This document shows, piece by piece, positions 35,673 through 44,336 of a DNA stretch of 64,000 nt. The stretch comes from Altererythrobacter sp. KTW20L. Lineage in GTDB: Bacteria > Pseudomonadota > Alphaproteobacteria > Sphingomonadales > Sphingomonadaceae. The DNA is taken from the NCBI RefSeq assembly GCF_023501975.1, contig NZ_JAMFLH010000006.1, positions 124,001-188,000 on the forward strand, in the 5' to 3' direction. Made by a program: the position numbers and the translations under genes. How positions within the stretch are numbered: position 1 is the first letter of the stretch; each line of letters opens with the position of its first letter. Below the pieces are notes generated by a model. The model had not been told where the DNA came from and ran no database searches. It saw nothing but the letters and a program-made list of their open reading frames with translations.

Positions 35673-36985
35673 CCGGCCGGACACCGCAGCTCGAACTCGA
35701 CCGCCGTGACATGCGCGCCCACCGTCTTTCCGGCGCGGCAGCGGTGTTCATCCCGGCATGGCACGAAGACCGTGTGATCGAGCACACGATTGCCCATGCG
35801 CTGGCATCGTGGCCGCACCAGGATTATGTCATTTACGTAGGGGTTTACCGCAACGACATGGCTACGCTCGTTGCCGCGATGCGCGGGGCCGGGGCGGACC
35901 GGCGGGTGCGCCTGGTGGTGCACGATTGCGACGGGCCGAGCACCAAGGCCGATTGCCTCAACCGCCTCTACCGTGCGCTGGAGGTGGACGAGGCGCGCAA
36001 AGGGCGCGACGTGCGCATGGTCGTGCTGCACGATGCCGAAGACATGGTCGATGCGGCCGAACTGGGCTTGATGGACAAGGCGCTGGGCCGGGCCGAATTC
36101 GTGCAAATCCCGGTCATCCCGTTGCCGCAGCCGGAAAGCCGCTGGATCGGCAGCCATTACTGCGAGGAATTTGCCGAGGCTCACGGCAAGACCATGGTCG
36201 TGCGCGACTGGCTGGGTACCTGCATGCCGTCCGCCGGGGTCGGCTGCGCGCTGGAGCGCGGCATGCTGCGCAAGCTGGCAGAGATGGCCGACGCCGAGGG
36301 TCATGCCGAAGCTGGCGGACCGTTCTCGATCCGGTCGTTGACCGAGGATTACGAATTCGGCATGCGCATCAAGGAAGCGGGCGGACGCTCGCGGTTCCTG
36401 CGGGTGCGGGGCGAGGACGGGTCGCTGGTCGCCACGCGGGCGTTGTTCCCTTCGCGGCTGGACGAAGCGGTGCGGCAGAAGGCGCGCTGGGTCCACGGGA
36501 TCGCCTTGCAGGGCTGGGACCGGCTCGGCTGGAGCGGCGGACTGGCTGAACGCTGGATGCGGCTGCGCGACAGGCGCGGGCCGATGGCGGCGCTGGTGCT
36601 GGCCTGCGGCTATACCTTTTTCATGATCTCCGCGCTGTTCCTGCTGCTCGGCGGTGTCGGGGTGGAACGGCCGTGGAAGGCCGATCCGGTATTGTTCTGG
36701 CTGGTGATGATCAACCTCGGCAGTTTCGCCTGGCGCGCGGTGATGCGGTTCGGCTTTACCGCGAGTGAATATGGCTGGGCCGAAGGGCTGCGCGCCGTGC
36801 TGCGTATACCAGTGAGCAACGTGATCGCCATCATGGCCGGGCGGCGCGCTGTCATGGCCTATTTCCGCAGCCTGCGCGGGGCGATCCCGCTGTGGGACAA
36901 GACCAGCCATGAGAGCCATCCGGCAGCACCGGCGGGTGAGCCTGTTGCCGTGCCCGTCGCTGCCCGGGTTAGCTTGGCGATATGA
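35618..36985 (+). CDS. NfrB-like family 2 glycosyltransferase (5' end frame-broken)
   Basis: A 455-residue membrane glycosyltransferase. The cytoplasmic GT2 domain has FIPAWHEDRVIEHTIA, HDCDGPSTKADCLNRLY, an HDAEDMVD metal site and the QKARWVHGIALQGW acceptor motif. Two or three C-terminal membrane segments follow near residues 327-350 and 362-380. The pattern matches the N-terminal portion of NfrB, but the C-terminal MshEN-like regulatory domain of E. coli NfrB is absent. A TTG at 35618 opens this frame, and the likely true start (35541) is one base out of frame. It overlaps the next gene as ATGA, so the two are coupled. Confidence 0.8.
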   Translation: MGAVDELLVDGLWGWMRLTGRTPQLELDRRDMRAHRLSGAAAVFIPAWHEDRVIEHTIAHALASWPHQDYVIYVGVYRNDMATLVAAMRGAGADRRVRLVVHDCDGPSTKADCLNRLYRALEVDEARKGRDVRMVVLHDAEDMVDAAELGLMDKALGRAEFVQIPVIPLPQPESRWIGSHYCEEFAEAHGKTMVVRDWLGTCMPSAGVGCALERGMLRKLAEMADAEGHAEAGGPFSIRSLTEDYEFGMRIKEAGGRSRFLRVRGEDGSLVATRALFPSRLDEAVRQKARWVHGIALQGWDRLGWSGGLAERWMRLRDRRGPMAALVLACGYTFFMISALFLLLGGVGVERPWKADPVLFWLVMINLGSFAWRAVMRFGFTASEYGWAEGLRAVLRIPVSNVIAIMAGRRAVMAYFRSLRGAIPLWDKTSHESHPAAPAGEPVAVPVAARVSLAI

Positions 36986-38172
36986 CGGCCAGCAGGTCTT
37001 CCTCCCGGCGCACAATGCGCGGGCAGCCGCTGGTGGTGCTGGTGGCCCTGGTGGCCTGCTGGACCCTGGTGCGCGCGGCGACCTGGTCCTCGCCTCTGCC
37101 GGAGGACGGGGCCGACCTTGCCGCTGTCGCCGCGACACAGCCGATGCCCGCCGCCGACGAGCAGCCGCCCGAAGCGCAGGACAGCCCTGCGCCTCCAGCC
37201 TGGCAGGCGCCGCCTGTTCCTGCCCTGCCGCTGCAGCCAGCTCCGCTGCTGCCGGTCGAGGTGCCGCCGATCGAGGAACCGTCCGCCGGGCCCTTGGCCG
37301 CCGTGAACACCACCGCGGCAAATCCCCGGGCGGCGGTTCCGCCGCGTCTGGCAGCCGGTCACGCGATGCTGCTGGCAGCCGGTTTCGCCCATATGCGGGT
37401 GCCGCCCGAGATCGCCGCCTTCTTCGACCCACCCGCTGCTTCCGCCCAGGCCAGGCTGGCGCAGGCACCCAGCGTTCCCGCCGCCGCTCCTGCCCGTTCT
37501 TCCAGCCCCGCAGCAGCGCGCCAGAGCCGCTGGAGCGCCGACGGCTGGCTGATGTGGCGTGACGATACGACCACGCCGATCACATCGGGCCGCCCGTCCT
37601 ATGGCCGAAGCCAGCTTGGCGCGGTGGTCCGCTATGAACTTGCCCCCGGCGCGGCACAGCGCCCGCAAGCCTATTTGCGCGCATCGGCCGCCTTGCAAGG
37701 CGCGCGCGAGCAGGAACTGGCCGCCGGCCTTTCCGCCCGCCCGCTTGCGCGCGTGCCGCTGCGCATGGCGGCGGAACTGCGGGCGAGCGACCGGGCCAGC
37801 GGCAGCGAGGTGCGCCCTGCAGGCTATGTGGTCACCGAACTGGCGCCGCAAAGCCTGCCCGCGGGGCTGGTGGCGGAGGGCTATGCCCAGGCAGGCTATG
37901 TCGGCGGACAGGTCCCTACGGCCTTTGTTGATGGCCAGGCGCGGCTTGACCGTTCGCTGGCGTCTGCCGCCGGTTTCGACCTGCGGGCAGGCGCTGCCGC
38001 CTGGGGCGGGGCCCAGCGCGAGGGGGCACGGCTTGACGTTGGGCCGACGGCTTCGCTGGGCTTCCAGGTGGGCGCGACACGCGGCAGGCTGGCGGCCGAT
38101 TACCGCTTCCGCGTGGCAGGCGATGCCGAGCCTGCGAGTGGCCCGGCGATAACACTATCCGCCGGTTTTTAA
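36982..38172 (+). CDS. NfrA C-terminal domain-like outer-membrane protein, short
   Basis: A 396-residue protein with an N-terminal hydrophobic segment (about 15-33) and a long Pro/Ala-rich linker to about residue 190. The C-terminal region (from DGWLMWRDD) consists of alternating barrel-like strands and ends in a terminal phenylalanine. This last part looks like the NfrA C-terminal domain of the N4 phage receptor. The TPR-type region of full NfrA (about 990 residues in E. coli) is missing. The ATGA overlap with the NfrB-like gene supports a joint function in making or exporting a surface glycan. Confidence 0.65.
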   Translation: MTASRSSSRRTMRGQPLVVLVALVACWTLVRAATWSSPLPEDGADLAAVAATQPMPAADEQPPEAQDSPAPPAWQAPPVPALPLQPAPLLPVEVPPIEEPSAGPLAAVNTTAANPRAAVPPRLAAGHAMLLAAGFAHMRVPPEIAAFFDPPAASAQARLAQAPSVPAAAPARSSSPAAARQSRWSADGWLMWRDDTTTPITSGRPSYGRSQLGAVVRYELAPGAAQRPQAYLRASAALQGAREQELAAGLSARPLARVPLRMAAELRASDRASGSEVRPAGYVVTELAPQSLPAGLVAEGYAQAGYVGGQVPTAFVDGQARLDRSLASAAGFDLRAGAAAWGGAQREGARLDVGPTASLGFQVGATRGRLAADYRFRVAGDAEPASGPAITLSAGF

Positions 38173-38226
38173 GTAAAGGCGCCCATTCACCTTCTATCCA
38201 GCGCGGCGATACGATAGGCGCTGTGC

Positions 38227-39138
38227 ATGGATGTCTATCTGCCCATTGCCAACCTTGCGGTGAACGGTCTCCTGATCGTGCTGCTGGGCGGTGCGACGGG
38301 TATTCTTTCGGGCATTTTCGGCGTGGGCGGAGGGTTCCTCACCACGCCGCTGCTGATTTTCTATGGCATCCCGCCCACTGTGGCGGCGGCATCGGCGGCT
38401 ACCCAGGTGACCGGGGCCAGCGTGTCGGGCGTGATCGCGCAGTCGCGGCGCGGCGGGGTCGATTACCAGATGGGCGGGGTGACCGTGGCCGGCGGGCTGG
38501 TCGGCGCGCTGCTGGGGGCGGTAATCTTCAACCTGCTGGAATCGCTGGGCCAGATCGACGTGGTGATCTCGATCCTCTACGTCCTGCTGCTCGGCTCGAT
38601 CGGCGCGCTGATGGGGCGCGAATCCATCCAGACCATGCGCCGCAAGCCCGAGGACAAGCACCGCGCCGCCAAGCGCCGCCACCACCCGATGATCGCCGCC
38701 CTGCCGATGCGCTGGCGGTTCTACCGTTCGGGCCTCTACATCTCTCCGCTCGCCCCGCTGCTGCTGGGCATGGTGGTGGGCGTGCTGACCATGCTGATGG
38801 GCGTGGGCGGCGGGTTCATCATGGTGCCCGCCATGCTCTATATCCTGGGAATGAGCGCCAATGTCGTGGTGGGAACCAGCCTGTTCAACATCCTGTTCGT
38901 CACGATGATGAGCACGATGGTTCATGCGCTGACGACCGAGGCGGTCGATATCGTGCTGGCGGGACTGCTGCTGATCGGATCGGTTTCCGGCGCGCAGATC
39001 GGCACCCGCATGGCCGTGGCGATCAAGCCTGAATACCTGCGGCTGGGGCTGGCCGCCATCGTGCTGGCCGTGGCGGCGGTGATGCTGTTCCGCCTGGGTG
39101 TGGTGCCCGACGAGGTCTATACGGTGGTCCCGCTATGA
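38227..39138 (+). CDS. TauE/SafE family sulfite or sulfonate exporter
   Basis: A 303-residue inner-membrane protein with about eight membrane segments. The family signature occurs in two halves: LLGGATGILSGIFGVGGGF near the N-terminus and the matching LMGVGGGFIMVPAM near residue 195. The members export sulfite, sulfoacetate or similar organosulfur anions; the exact substrate here is unknown. It overlaps the following TIGR02186 gene as ATGA, a common partnership in alphaproteobacteria. Confidence 0.92.
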   Translation: MDVYLPIANLAVNGLLIVLLGGATGILSGIFGVGGGFLTTPLLIFYGIPPTVAAASAATQVTGASVSGVIAQSRRGGVDYQMGGVTVAGGLVGALLGAVIFNLLESLGQIDVVISILYVLLLGSIGALMGRESIQTMRRKPEDKHRAAKRRHHPMIAALPMRWRFYRSGLYISPLAPLLLGMVVGVLTMLMGVGGGFIMVPAMLYILGMSANVVVGTSLFNILFVTMMSTMVHALTTEAVDIVLAGLLLIGSVSGAQIGTRMAVAIKPEYLRLGLAAIVLAVAAVMLFRLGVVPDEVYTVVPL

Positions 39139-39908
39139 TCGCGCGCCTGTTCACCATTCTTGCGGTGTTGTTCGCACTGCCCGGGGCGGCGCATGCGCAG
39201 GGCCGTGACCCGATCCTGGTGACCGAGGTCAGCCAGCACGAGGTCCTCGTGCGGCAGGGCTTCACCGGCACCCAGTTGCTGCTGTTCGGCGCGATCCTCG
39301 AACCCGACGGGCGGCGCGCGGCCGACGATTACGAGATCGTGGTGATCCTGCGCGGACCCGGCCAGGCGATCCAGGTCCGCGAGAAGCAGCGCTTTGCCGG
39401 CATCTGGATCAATGCCGAGGCCAGCTCGTTCCGTTCCGTCCCCAGCTTCTTTGCCCTCGCCAGTTCCGCGCCGGTGGCCGATATCGTCGATGAGCGCACG
39501 GCCGCGATCTACGAATTCGGCCTCAACCAGTTGCAGCTTTCGCCGACCGGCTCGATCGACCAGGAACAGTATGATCGCTTCACCGCGGGCCTGGTGGACC
39601 TGCGCCAGCGGCAGGGGCTGTTCCAGCAGAACGAGGCGGGCGTGGGCATTACCGAGGACGTGCTGTTCCAGGCGCGCATCGCCCTGCCGTCCAACGTCAC
39701 CGTGGGCCGCTATGTGGCCGAAACCTTCGCCGTGCGCGACGGGCGGGTGGTCGCATCGGCCAGCACCGAAGTTCAGGTGCGCAAGGAAGGGTTCGACCGG
39801 GTGGTGGCCGAACAGAGCCGCGAGAATTCGTTCGCCTATGGCCTGCTGGCCGTGGCACTGTCGGTCTTCATGGGCTGGGCAGCGGGCCGCCTCTACGCCC
39901 TTGTCTGA
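39135..39908 (+). CDS. TIGR02186 family membrane-anchored protein
   Basis: A 257-residue protein with a signal peptide (residues 1-21, ending AAHA) and a C-terminal membrane segment (about 235-253). The bulk is periplasmic and beta-rich. TIGR02186 proteins are a conserved family of unknown function found next to TauE-type exporters. The four-base ATGA overlap with the TauE gene fits a two-component exporter arrangement. No catalytic residues are evident. Confidence 0.88.
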   Translation: MIARLFTILAVLFALPGAAHAQGRDPILVTEVSQHEVLVRQGFTGTQLLLFGAILEPDGRRAADDYEIVVILRGPGQAIQVREKQRFAGIWINAEASSFRSVPSFFALASSAPVADIVDERTAAIYEFGLNQLQLSPTGSIDQEQYDRFTAGLVDLRQRQGLFQQNEAGVGITEDVLFQARIALPSNVTVGRYVAETFAVRDGRVVASASTEVQVRKEGFDRVVAEQSRENSFAYGLLAVALSVFMGWAAGRLYALV

Positions 39909-39950
39909 TGCCGCAGCACTCCTTGCGTTTCCAGCGCAATAGCCACAATC

Positions 39951-39979
39951 TTGACGCGATCTTAACTTCGTAATCCTAT
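39951..39979 (+). promoter_or_regulatory. Possible promoter of the HerA-like gene
   Basis: TTGACG (39951-39956) and TCCTAT (39974-39979) are separated by 17 bases, about 40 bases before the coding start. The -35 match is good and the -10 match is weak. Confidence 0.35.
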
Positions 39980-40017
39980 GCCTGCCCTCGCTTTCTACCA
40001 TGGAGTGAGCAGCGATT

Positions 40018-41739
40018 ATGAACGAGATGACGCGGCCTGCATTTGCCGATCTCATGGGCAAGGGCACTTCCGGCCTGCGCGATGAAGCCGGCACGGCGGC
40101 ACATCCTGCCCCTGCCGCGATGCTATCCGACAATGCGCAGAACCCCATCGGCGTGGTGCTGGAAATCGCCGGTTCGGGCTCGCAGATCGCGCTCGACATG
40201 CTGCGCCTCAGCGAATGCATGGACGATGCCGATCCGTCGATTGCGCTTGCCGGACAAGTCGGCAGCCAGATCAAGATCCGTACCAAGGATGGCTGGCTGC
40301 TGGCCAGCGTGCGCAACCAGAAGCGTGACCGGCGCGGCGGTGAAAGCAACGCCGTGGTCGCCAATATCGATTTCATGGGCGAAGGCATGGAGGAACGCCT
40401 GACCGGCAAGATCCACGGTTTCCGCCGCGGCGTGACCCGCTATCCCATCCCCGGCGCGCTGGTCTATCCGGCCAGCACCGAAGACCTGCGGCAAATCTAT
40501 TCGAGCGATGGACGCTCCTCGATCCAGATCGGCACGGTCTATCCCACCACCGATATCCGGGCGGCGATCTATATCGATGCGCTGCTGGGCAAGCACTTTG
40601 CGCTGCTCGGCTCCACCGGCACCGGCAAATCGACCAGTGCGGCCCTGCTGCTGCACCGCATCTGCCAGGCAGCGCCGCAGGGCCACATCGTGATGATCGA
40701 TCCGCACGGCGAATATTCTGCCGCCTTCCGCACCAGTGGCACGATCTTCGACGTATCGAACCTGCAGATGCCCTACTGGCTGCTCAACTTCGAGGAGCAC
40801 TGCGAAGTGCTGCTGAAATCGAGCGGCGATGACCTGCAGGCCGACAAGGACATCCTCGCCAAGTGCCTGCTGCACGCCCGTTCGAAGAACCGGCTGGCGC
40901 AGCAGATGGGCAAGATCACTGTCGATTCGCCCATTCCCTATCTCCTCAGCGACCTGACCAACATGTTGCAGGACGAGATGGGCAAGCTCGACAAGGCCAC
41001 GACCAGTGCGCCCTACATGCGCATCAAGACCAAGATCGAGGAACTGAAGGCCGATCCGCGCTACCAGTTCATGTTCTCCGGCATGCTGGTGGGCGATACG
41101 ATGGCGCAGTTCATCAGCCAGGTGTTCCGCATGCCGGGCGATGGCAAGCCGATCTCGATCATCGACGTGTCGGGCGTGCCGTCCGATATCACTTCCACCG
41201 TGGTGGCCGTGCTGTCGCGCATGGTGTTCGATTTCGCCATCTGGGGCCGCAACGAAAAGACCCGGCCGATCCTTCTGGTCTGCGAAGAAGCCCACCGCTA
41301 CGTGCCGAACGAGCGCAATGCCGATGGCTCCAGCGTGGGCCGCATCCTCAGCCGCATCGCCAAGGAAGGCCGCAAGTACGGCATTTCGCTGGGCCTTATC
41401 ACCCAGCGGCCGAGCGACCTGGCCGAAGGCGTGCTGTCGCAGTGCGGCACGATCATCTCGATGCGCCTCAACAACGACCGCGACCAGGCCTTCGTGAAGG
41501 CCGCCATGCCCGAGGGCGCGCGCGGTTTCCTCGATTCGATCCCCGCGCTGCGCAACCGCGAATGCATCATCTGCGGCGAAGGCGTGTCGATCCCGATGCG
41601 CGTCAGCTTCGACAACCTCGAAGAGTCCAAGCGCCCGGCCTCGGAAGACCCGAGCTTCGTGGACCTGTGGAGCGAGGAAGGCGGCGAGGAAGAGCAGGTC
41701 GAGCGCGTTGTCCAGCGCTGGAGAACGCAGGGCAACTGA
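40018..41739 (+). CDS. HerA-like (DUF87) ATPase
   Basis: A 573-residue FtsK/HerA superfamily ATPase. It has an N-terminal HAS-barrel-like beta domain (residues 40-150). The ATPase follows with Walker A GSTGTGKST near residue 200 and Walker B ILLVCEEAHRYVP near residue 420. Downstream come the arginine-finger region RIAKEGRKYGISLGLITQRP and a C-terminal acidic tail. HerA proteins are hexameric translocases. The archaeal form works with the NurA nuclease, and some bacterial HerA-like proteins are defence ATPases (SIR2-HerA, DUF4297-HerA). No nuclease or defence partner lies beside it here, so a housekeeping role is more likely. Copy B of the dispersed repeat begins right after its stop. Confidence 0.9.
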   Translation: MNEMTRPAFADLMGKGTSGLRDEAGTAAHPAPAAMLSDNAQNPIGVVLEIAGSGSQIALDMLRLSECMDDADPSIALAGQVGSQIKIRTKDGWLLASVRNQKRDRRGGESNAVVANIDFMGEGMEERLTGKIHGFRRGVTRYPIPGALVYPASTEDLRQIYSSDGRSSIQIGTVYPTTDIRAAIYIDALLGKHFALLGSTGTGKSTSAALLLHRICQAAPQGHIVMIDPHGEYSAAFRTSGTIFDVSNLQMPYWLLNFEEHCEVLLKSSGDDLQADKDILAKCLLHARSKNRLAQQMGKITVDSPIPYLLSDLTNMLQDEMGKLDKATTSAPYMRIKTKIEELKADPRYQFMFSGMLVGDTMAQFISQVFRMPGDGKPISIIDVSGVPSDITSTVVAVLSRMVFDFAIWGRNEKTRPILLVCEEAHRYVPNERNADGSSVGRILSRIAKEGRKYGISLGLITQRPSDLAEGVLSQCGTIISMRLNNDRDQAFVKAAMPEGARGFLDSIPALRNRECIICGEGVSIPMRVSFDNLEESKRPASEDPSFVDLWSEEGGEEEQVERVVQRWRTQGN

Positions 41740-41749
41740 GCTTTCGTTT

Positions 41750-41980
41750 TCCGCTCACCCATCCAGGCGAGCGGTCCTCGGTGCCGATCCTTCCGCTACG
41801 CTGCAGGGCACCTGCGGGCGCGCGTTCGCGCTTGCGGGCCGATGCCCGTTCCAGCTTCTACAAGATACGGCTTTGTTCGGCGGTAAGCCGAACCATAGGC
41901 CGACCGGCCGCCCGCAGGTGCCCCCGCAGGCGTAGCCGGAGGGAATGGCACCGAGGACCGCTCGCCCGGATGGGCGTGCG
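41750..41980 (-). repeat. Foldable dispersed intergenic repeat, copy B (long inverted repeat)
   Basis: Two arms of about 70 bases (41756-41824 and 41909-41978) pair along their length with few mismatches. Shared arm sequence includes CCCATCC, GCGAGCGGTCCTCGGTGCC and GGGCACCTGCGGGCG. The interior holds a TTCGGC-loop-GCCGAA hairpin. The reverse complement matches copy A at 4441-4606. It fills the gap between the convergent HerA-like and MATE genes, where it could act as a bidirectional terminator or be a mobile palindromic element. Confidence 0.75.
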
Positions 41981-42002
41981 GAAAACTAAGGTGCGTGCTT
42001 CC

Positions 42003-43478
42003 TCAGATTTCCGGTTTGAACCGACCCGCGGGCTGTCCATCGGCTTGGACCTGTTCCGCCGCCTCGCGCGCGGTTTCGGCTTTGGCCCGTTCGCGCCAGT
42101 CGGTCTTGGCATAGGCCCACCAAGCCATCAGCAGGGCGGCCAGGGCCGAGACCGGGAAGCTCCACCAGATCGCATCCGACCCCAGCCAGTCATAGGTCAG
42201 GTAATAGAACCCCAGCCGCACAGGATAGAGCGCGACTGACAGGATCACGAGGGGCACCCATACCGCGCCGCCTGCGCGCATCGTGGCGGTCAGCACCATG
42301 GTGACGCCAAAGATGATGAAGTTCCATCCGGCCAGGAACTGGATGTGCCGGGCCAGCGGCACCGCCGGACTGTCCGGCCCGAGGAACAGGACCAGCGCGG
42401 GCCGGTCGAAGGCCAGCAGTAGGACGGTAACGATCCCGGTCATGGCGAACTGCACCCACACGCCGTTGCGCGTCAGGCGTGACAAGGCATCCCACTTGCC
42501 CGCGCCGATATATTGCGCCGCCATGGCGCTGATTGCCCCGCCGATGGCCATTGCGGGCATCTGGATATAGGTGAACAACTGCATGGCCGCGCCATAAGCG
42601 GCGGTCATCATCATGCCTTCGCGGTTGACCAGCCCCACCACGATGATGCCCGATGCGCTCATGATCAGCATCTGCGCGCCCATCGGCACGCCCTTGGCGA
42701 GGATATAGCCCAGTTCCTCGCGATCGGGCTTGAGATAGGCCACTTCCTTGCCCCGCAGCCTCAGCGGCAGGTCGCGGGCATAGACATAGATCACCATCAG
42801 GATGAAACTGGTGACAGAGGCGATCACCATGGCCAGCGCCGATCCGGTGATGCCCAGTTCGGGGAACGGCCCCCAGCCGGTGATCAGGATCGGGTTGAGG
42901 ATAATATCCAGCACCACCGTCACGCCCATGAAAATGAGCGGCGTGCGCGCATCGCCCGATCCGCGCAGGCCCATCTGCAGGATGATCGAGGCCATGACGA
43001 TGGGCATCGAAACGAACAGCATGCGCAGGTAATCGAATGCGAGGCCCCGCGCCGCGCCGGGCGTGCCCAAAAGGTCCAGCAGCGGGCCGGTGAAGGCAAA
43101 GCCAATGACCGCAATCACCGTCATCACGACGAAGCTGAACCCCACCGCCGTGCCGAAAGTGCGGCGCGCGCCATCGAGGTTGCGCATCCCGAACCGCTGG
43201 CCGATCTTCACCGTGCCGGCCATGCCCACGCCGAATGCGGCGGCCGACATCAGGAACATGATGATATTGGCATTGGCCGTGGCCGCCAGCGCCTCCTCCC
43301 CGATCAGCCGCCCGACCCAGACCGAATTGATCGTGCCGTTCAGGCTCTGCAGCACGTTGGAGGCCAGCGTCGGCACGCTGAACAGCAGCAGGGTGCGCAG
43401 GATCGGCCCCTGCGTCAGGTCGCCCCGGAAGGGTGATTTGGGCGCGGTTTCCGGTACTGCCGGTGCGCTTTCGCTCAT
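42003..43478 (-). CDS. MATE family efflux transporter
   Basis: A 491-residue inner-membrane antiporter with twelve predicted segments. The MATE signature begins TLASNVLQSLNGTINSVWVGRLIG and the second half carries the corresponding NREGMMMTAAYGAAMQ region. Substrates may include cationic drugs or metabolites, not inferable from sequence. The start ATG at 43478 overlaps the queE stop as ATGA, so translation is coupled to queE. Longer upstream readings lie within queE. Confidence 0.92.
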   Translation of the reverse strand: MSESAPAVPETAPKSPFRGDLTQGPILRTLLLFSVPTLASNVLQSLNGTINSVWVGRLIGEEALAATANANIIMFLMSAAAFGVGMAGTVKIGQRFGMRNLDGARRTFGTAVGFSFVVMTVIAVIGFAFTGPLLDLLGTPGAARGLAFDYLRMLFVSMPIVMASIILQMGLRGSGDARTPLIFMGVTVVLDIILNPILITGWGPFPELGITGSALAMVIASVTSFILMVIYVYARDLPLRLRGKEVAYLKPDREELGYILAKGVPMGAQMLIMSASGIIVVGLVNREGMMMTAAYGAAMQLFTYIQMPAMAIGGAISAMAAQYIGAGKWDALSRLTRNGVWVQFAMTGIVTVLLLAFDRPALVLFLGPDSPAVPLARHIQFLAGWNFIIFGVTMVLTATMRAGGAVWVPLVILSVALYPVRLGFYYLTYDWLGSDAIWWSFPVSALAALLMAWWAYAKTDWRERAKAETAREAAEQVQADGQPAGRFKPEI

Positions 43479-44206
43479 GTCCCGCGCGTGTCCCCGTAGA
43501 GATGGATGTGGAGGCGCGGGCTTAGCCGGAAACCATGTTCCAGGCATAGGGGGGCCAGCCACTTCTCCCGCATGGCGAGCGTGGGGCTGTCGGTCCCCTC
43601 GGCCATGAGGAATGTGCGCGCTGGCGGGATGGCATGGGCGCGCTGGAGGGCGAGCACTTCGTTCACGTCCTCAGGCGCCGCGATCACGAACTTGAACCAC
43701 GCCCGCGGGTCGGTCGCCCAGCGGTCGAGCATGTGCGGGATGAGCGCCAGCTCCGCCGGATTGCCGCTGTGCGCCAGCTTGGGGCTGACATTGTACTGGT
43801 CCACCCGCACATCGAGCCGGGCGGGTGGGTCGACCGTGCCGTTGGTCTCGATCTCGATCGCCATGTCGGGCAGCAGATCCAGCAGATCCGCCAGCCGTCC
43901 CGCCTGCAACAATGGCTCGCCGCCAGTAATGACGAGGCGCTTCTGGCTGAGGGCGAGGATACGTGCGGCCACGTCGGGCAGTTCGAGGCTGAGCTGGTTG
44001 GCCTTTCGGTCGTAGGTCTGGCCGCCGCGATGCGGGCGGTTATCGCCCGCAAAGTGCCAGGTGTAGGGGGTATCGCACCAGGTGCAGGCGAGGTTGCAGC
44101 GGCTGAGGCGCAGGAAGGCCACCGGCATTCCGGCAGAGGGGCCTTCGCCTTGCAGGCTGGCGAAAATCTCCGGTTCGCCGGGGGATTGGGTGGCAAGGGT
44201 CAGCAT
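43475..44206 (-). CDS. queE: 7-carboxy-7-deazaguanine synthase QueE
   Basis: QueE is a radical-SAM enzyme that forms CDG on the queuosine pathway. The 243-residue product has the CxxxCxxC cluster in RCNLACTWC (about residue 37) and the FASLQGEGPSAG substrate-binding loop. The GGEPLLQ motif is also present. The start at 44206 places the cluster where QueE has it; longer upstream readings run through the inverted repeat and are discarded. Its stop overlaps the MATE start, so the two share a transcript. Other queuosine genes are not in the window. Confidence 0.92.
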   Translation of the reverse strand: MLTLATQSPGEPEIFASLQGEGPSAGMPVAFLRLSRCNLACTWCDTPYTWHFAGDNRPHRGGQTYDRKANQLSLELPDVAARILALSQKRLVITGGEPLLQAGRLADLLDLLPDMAIEIETNGTVDPPARLDVRVDQYNVSPKLAHSGNPAELALIPHMLDRWATDPRAWFKFVIAAPEDVNEVLALQRAHAIPPARTFLMAEGTDSPTLAMREKWLAPLCLEHGFRLSPRLHIHLYGDTRGT

Positions 44207-44210
44207 GAAA

Positions 44211-44333
44211 TCTTCCCCGGAACGGGGAGGGGGACCGCCCGCAGGGTGGTGGAGGGGGCTGTCAGCGATAGGCTGCGCTTGTGTCGAGGCTCCACCACCC
44301 TGCGGGTGGTCCCCCTCCCCAATTTGGGGAGGA
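44211..44333. repeat. Inverted repeat between valS and queE
   Basis: Arms of 43 bases (44211-44253 and 44291-44333) pair with a few mismatches. They share CCGCAGGGTGGTGGA and GGGGAGGGGGACC. Each arm also ends in its own TCCCC-loop-GGGGA hairpin, with loop sequences that differ. It occupies nearly all of the 130-base gap. It resembles palindromic elements common in Sphingomonadaceae; that comparison is from memory. Confidence 0.7.
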
Positions 44334-44336
44334 TCA

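Noticed and set aside
35525-37468. Long minus-strand open frame of 647 codons
   Set aside because: It is antisense to the glycosyltransferase and its partner, in a GC-rich region where shadow frames are common; no recognisable protein.
40018-41739. HerA-like gene as part of a defence island
   Set aside because: No SIR2, nuclease or other defence partner lies next to it; its neighbours are an exporter pair and an MATE gene.
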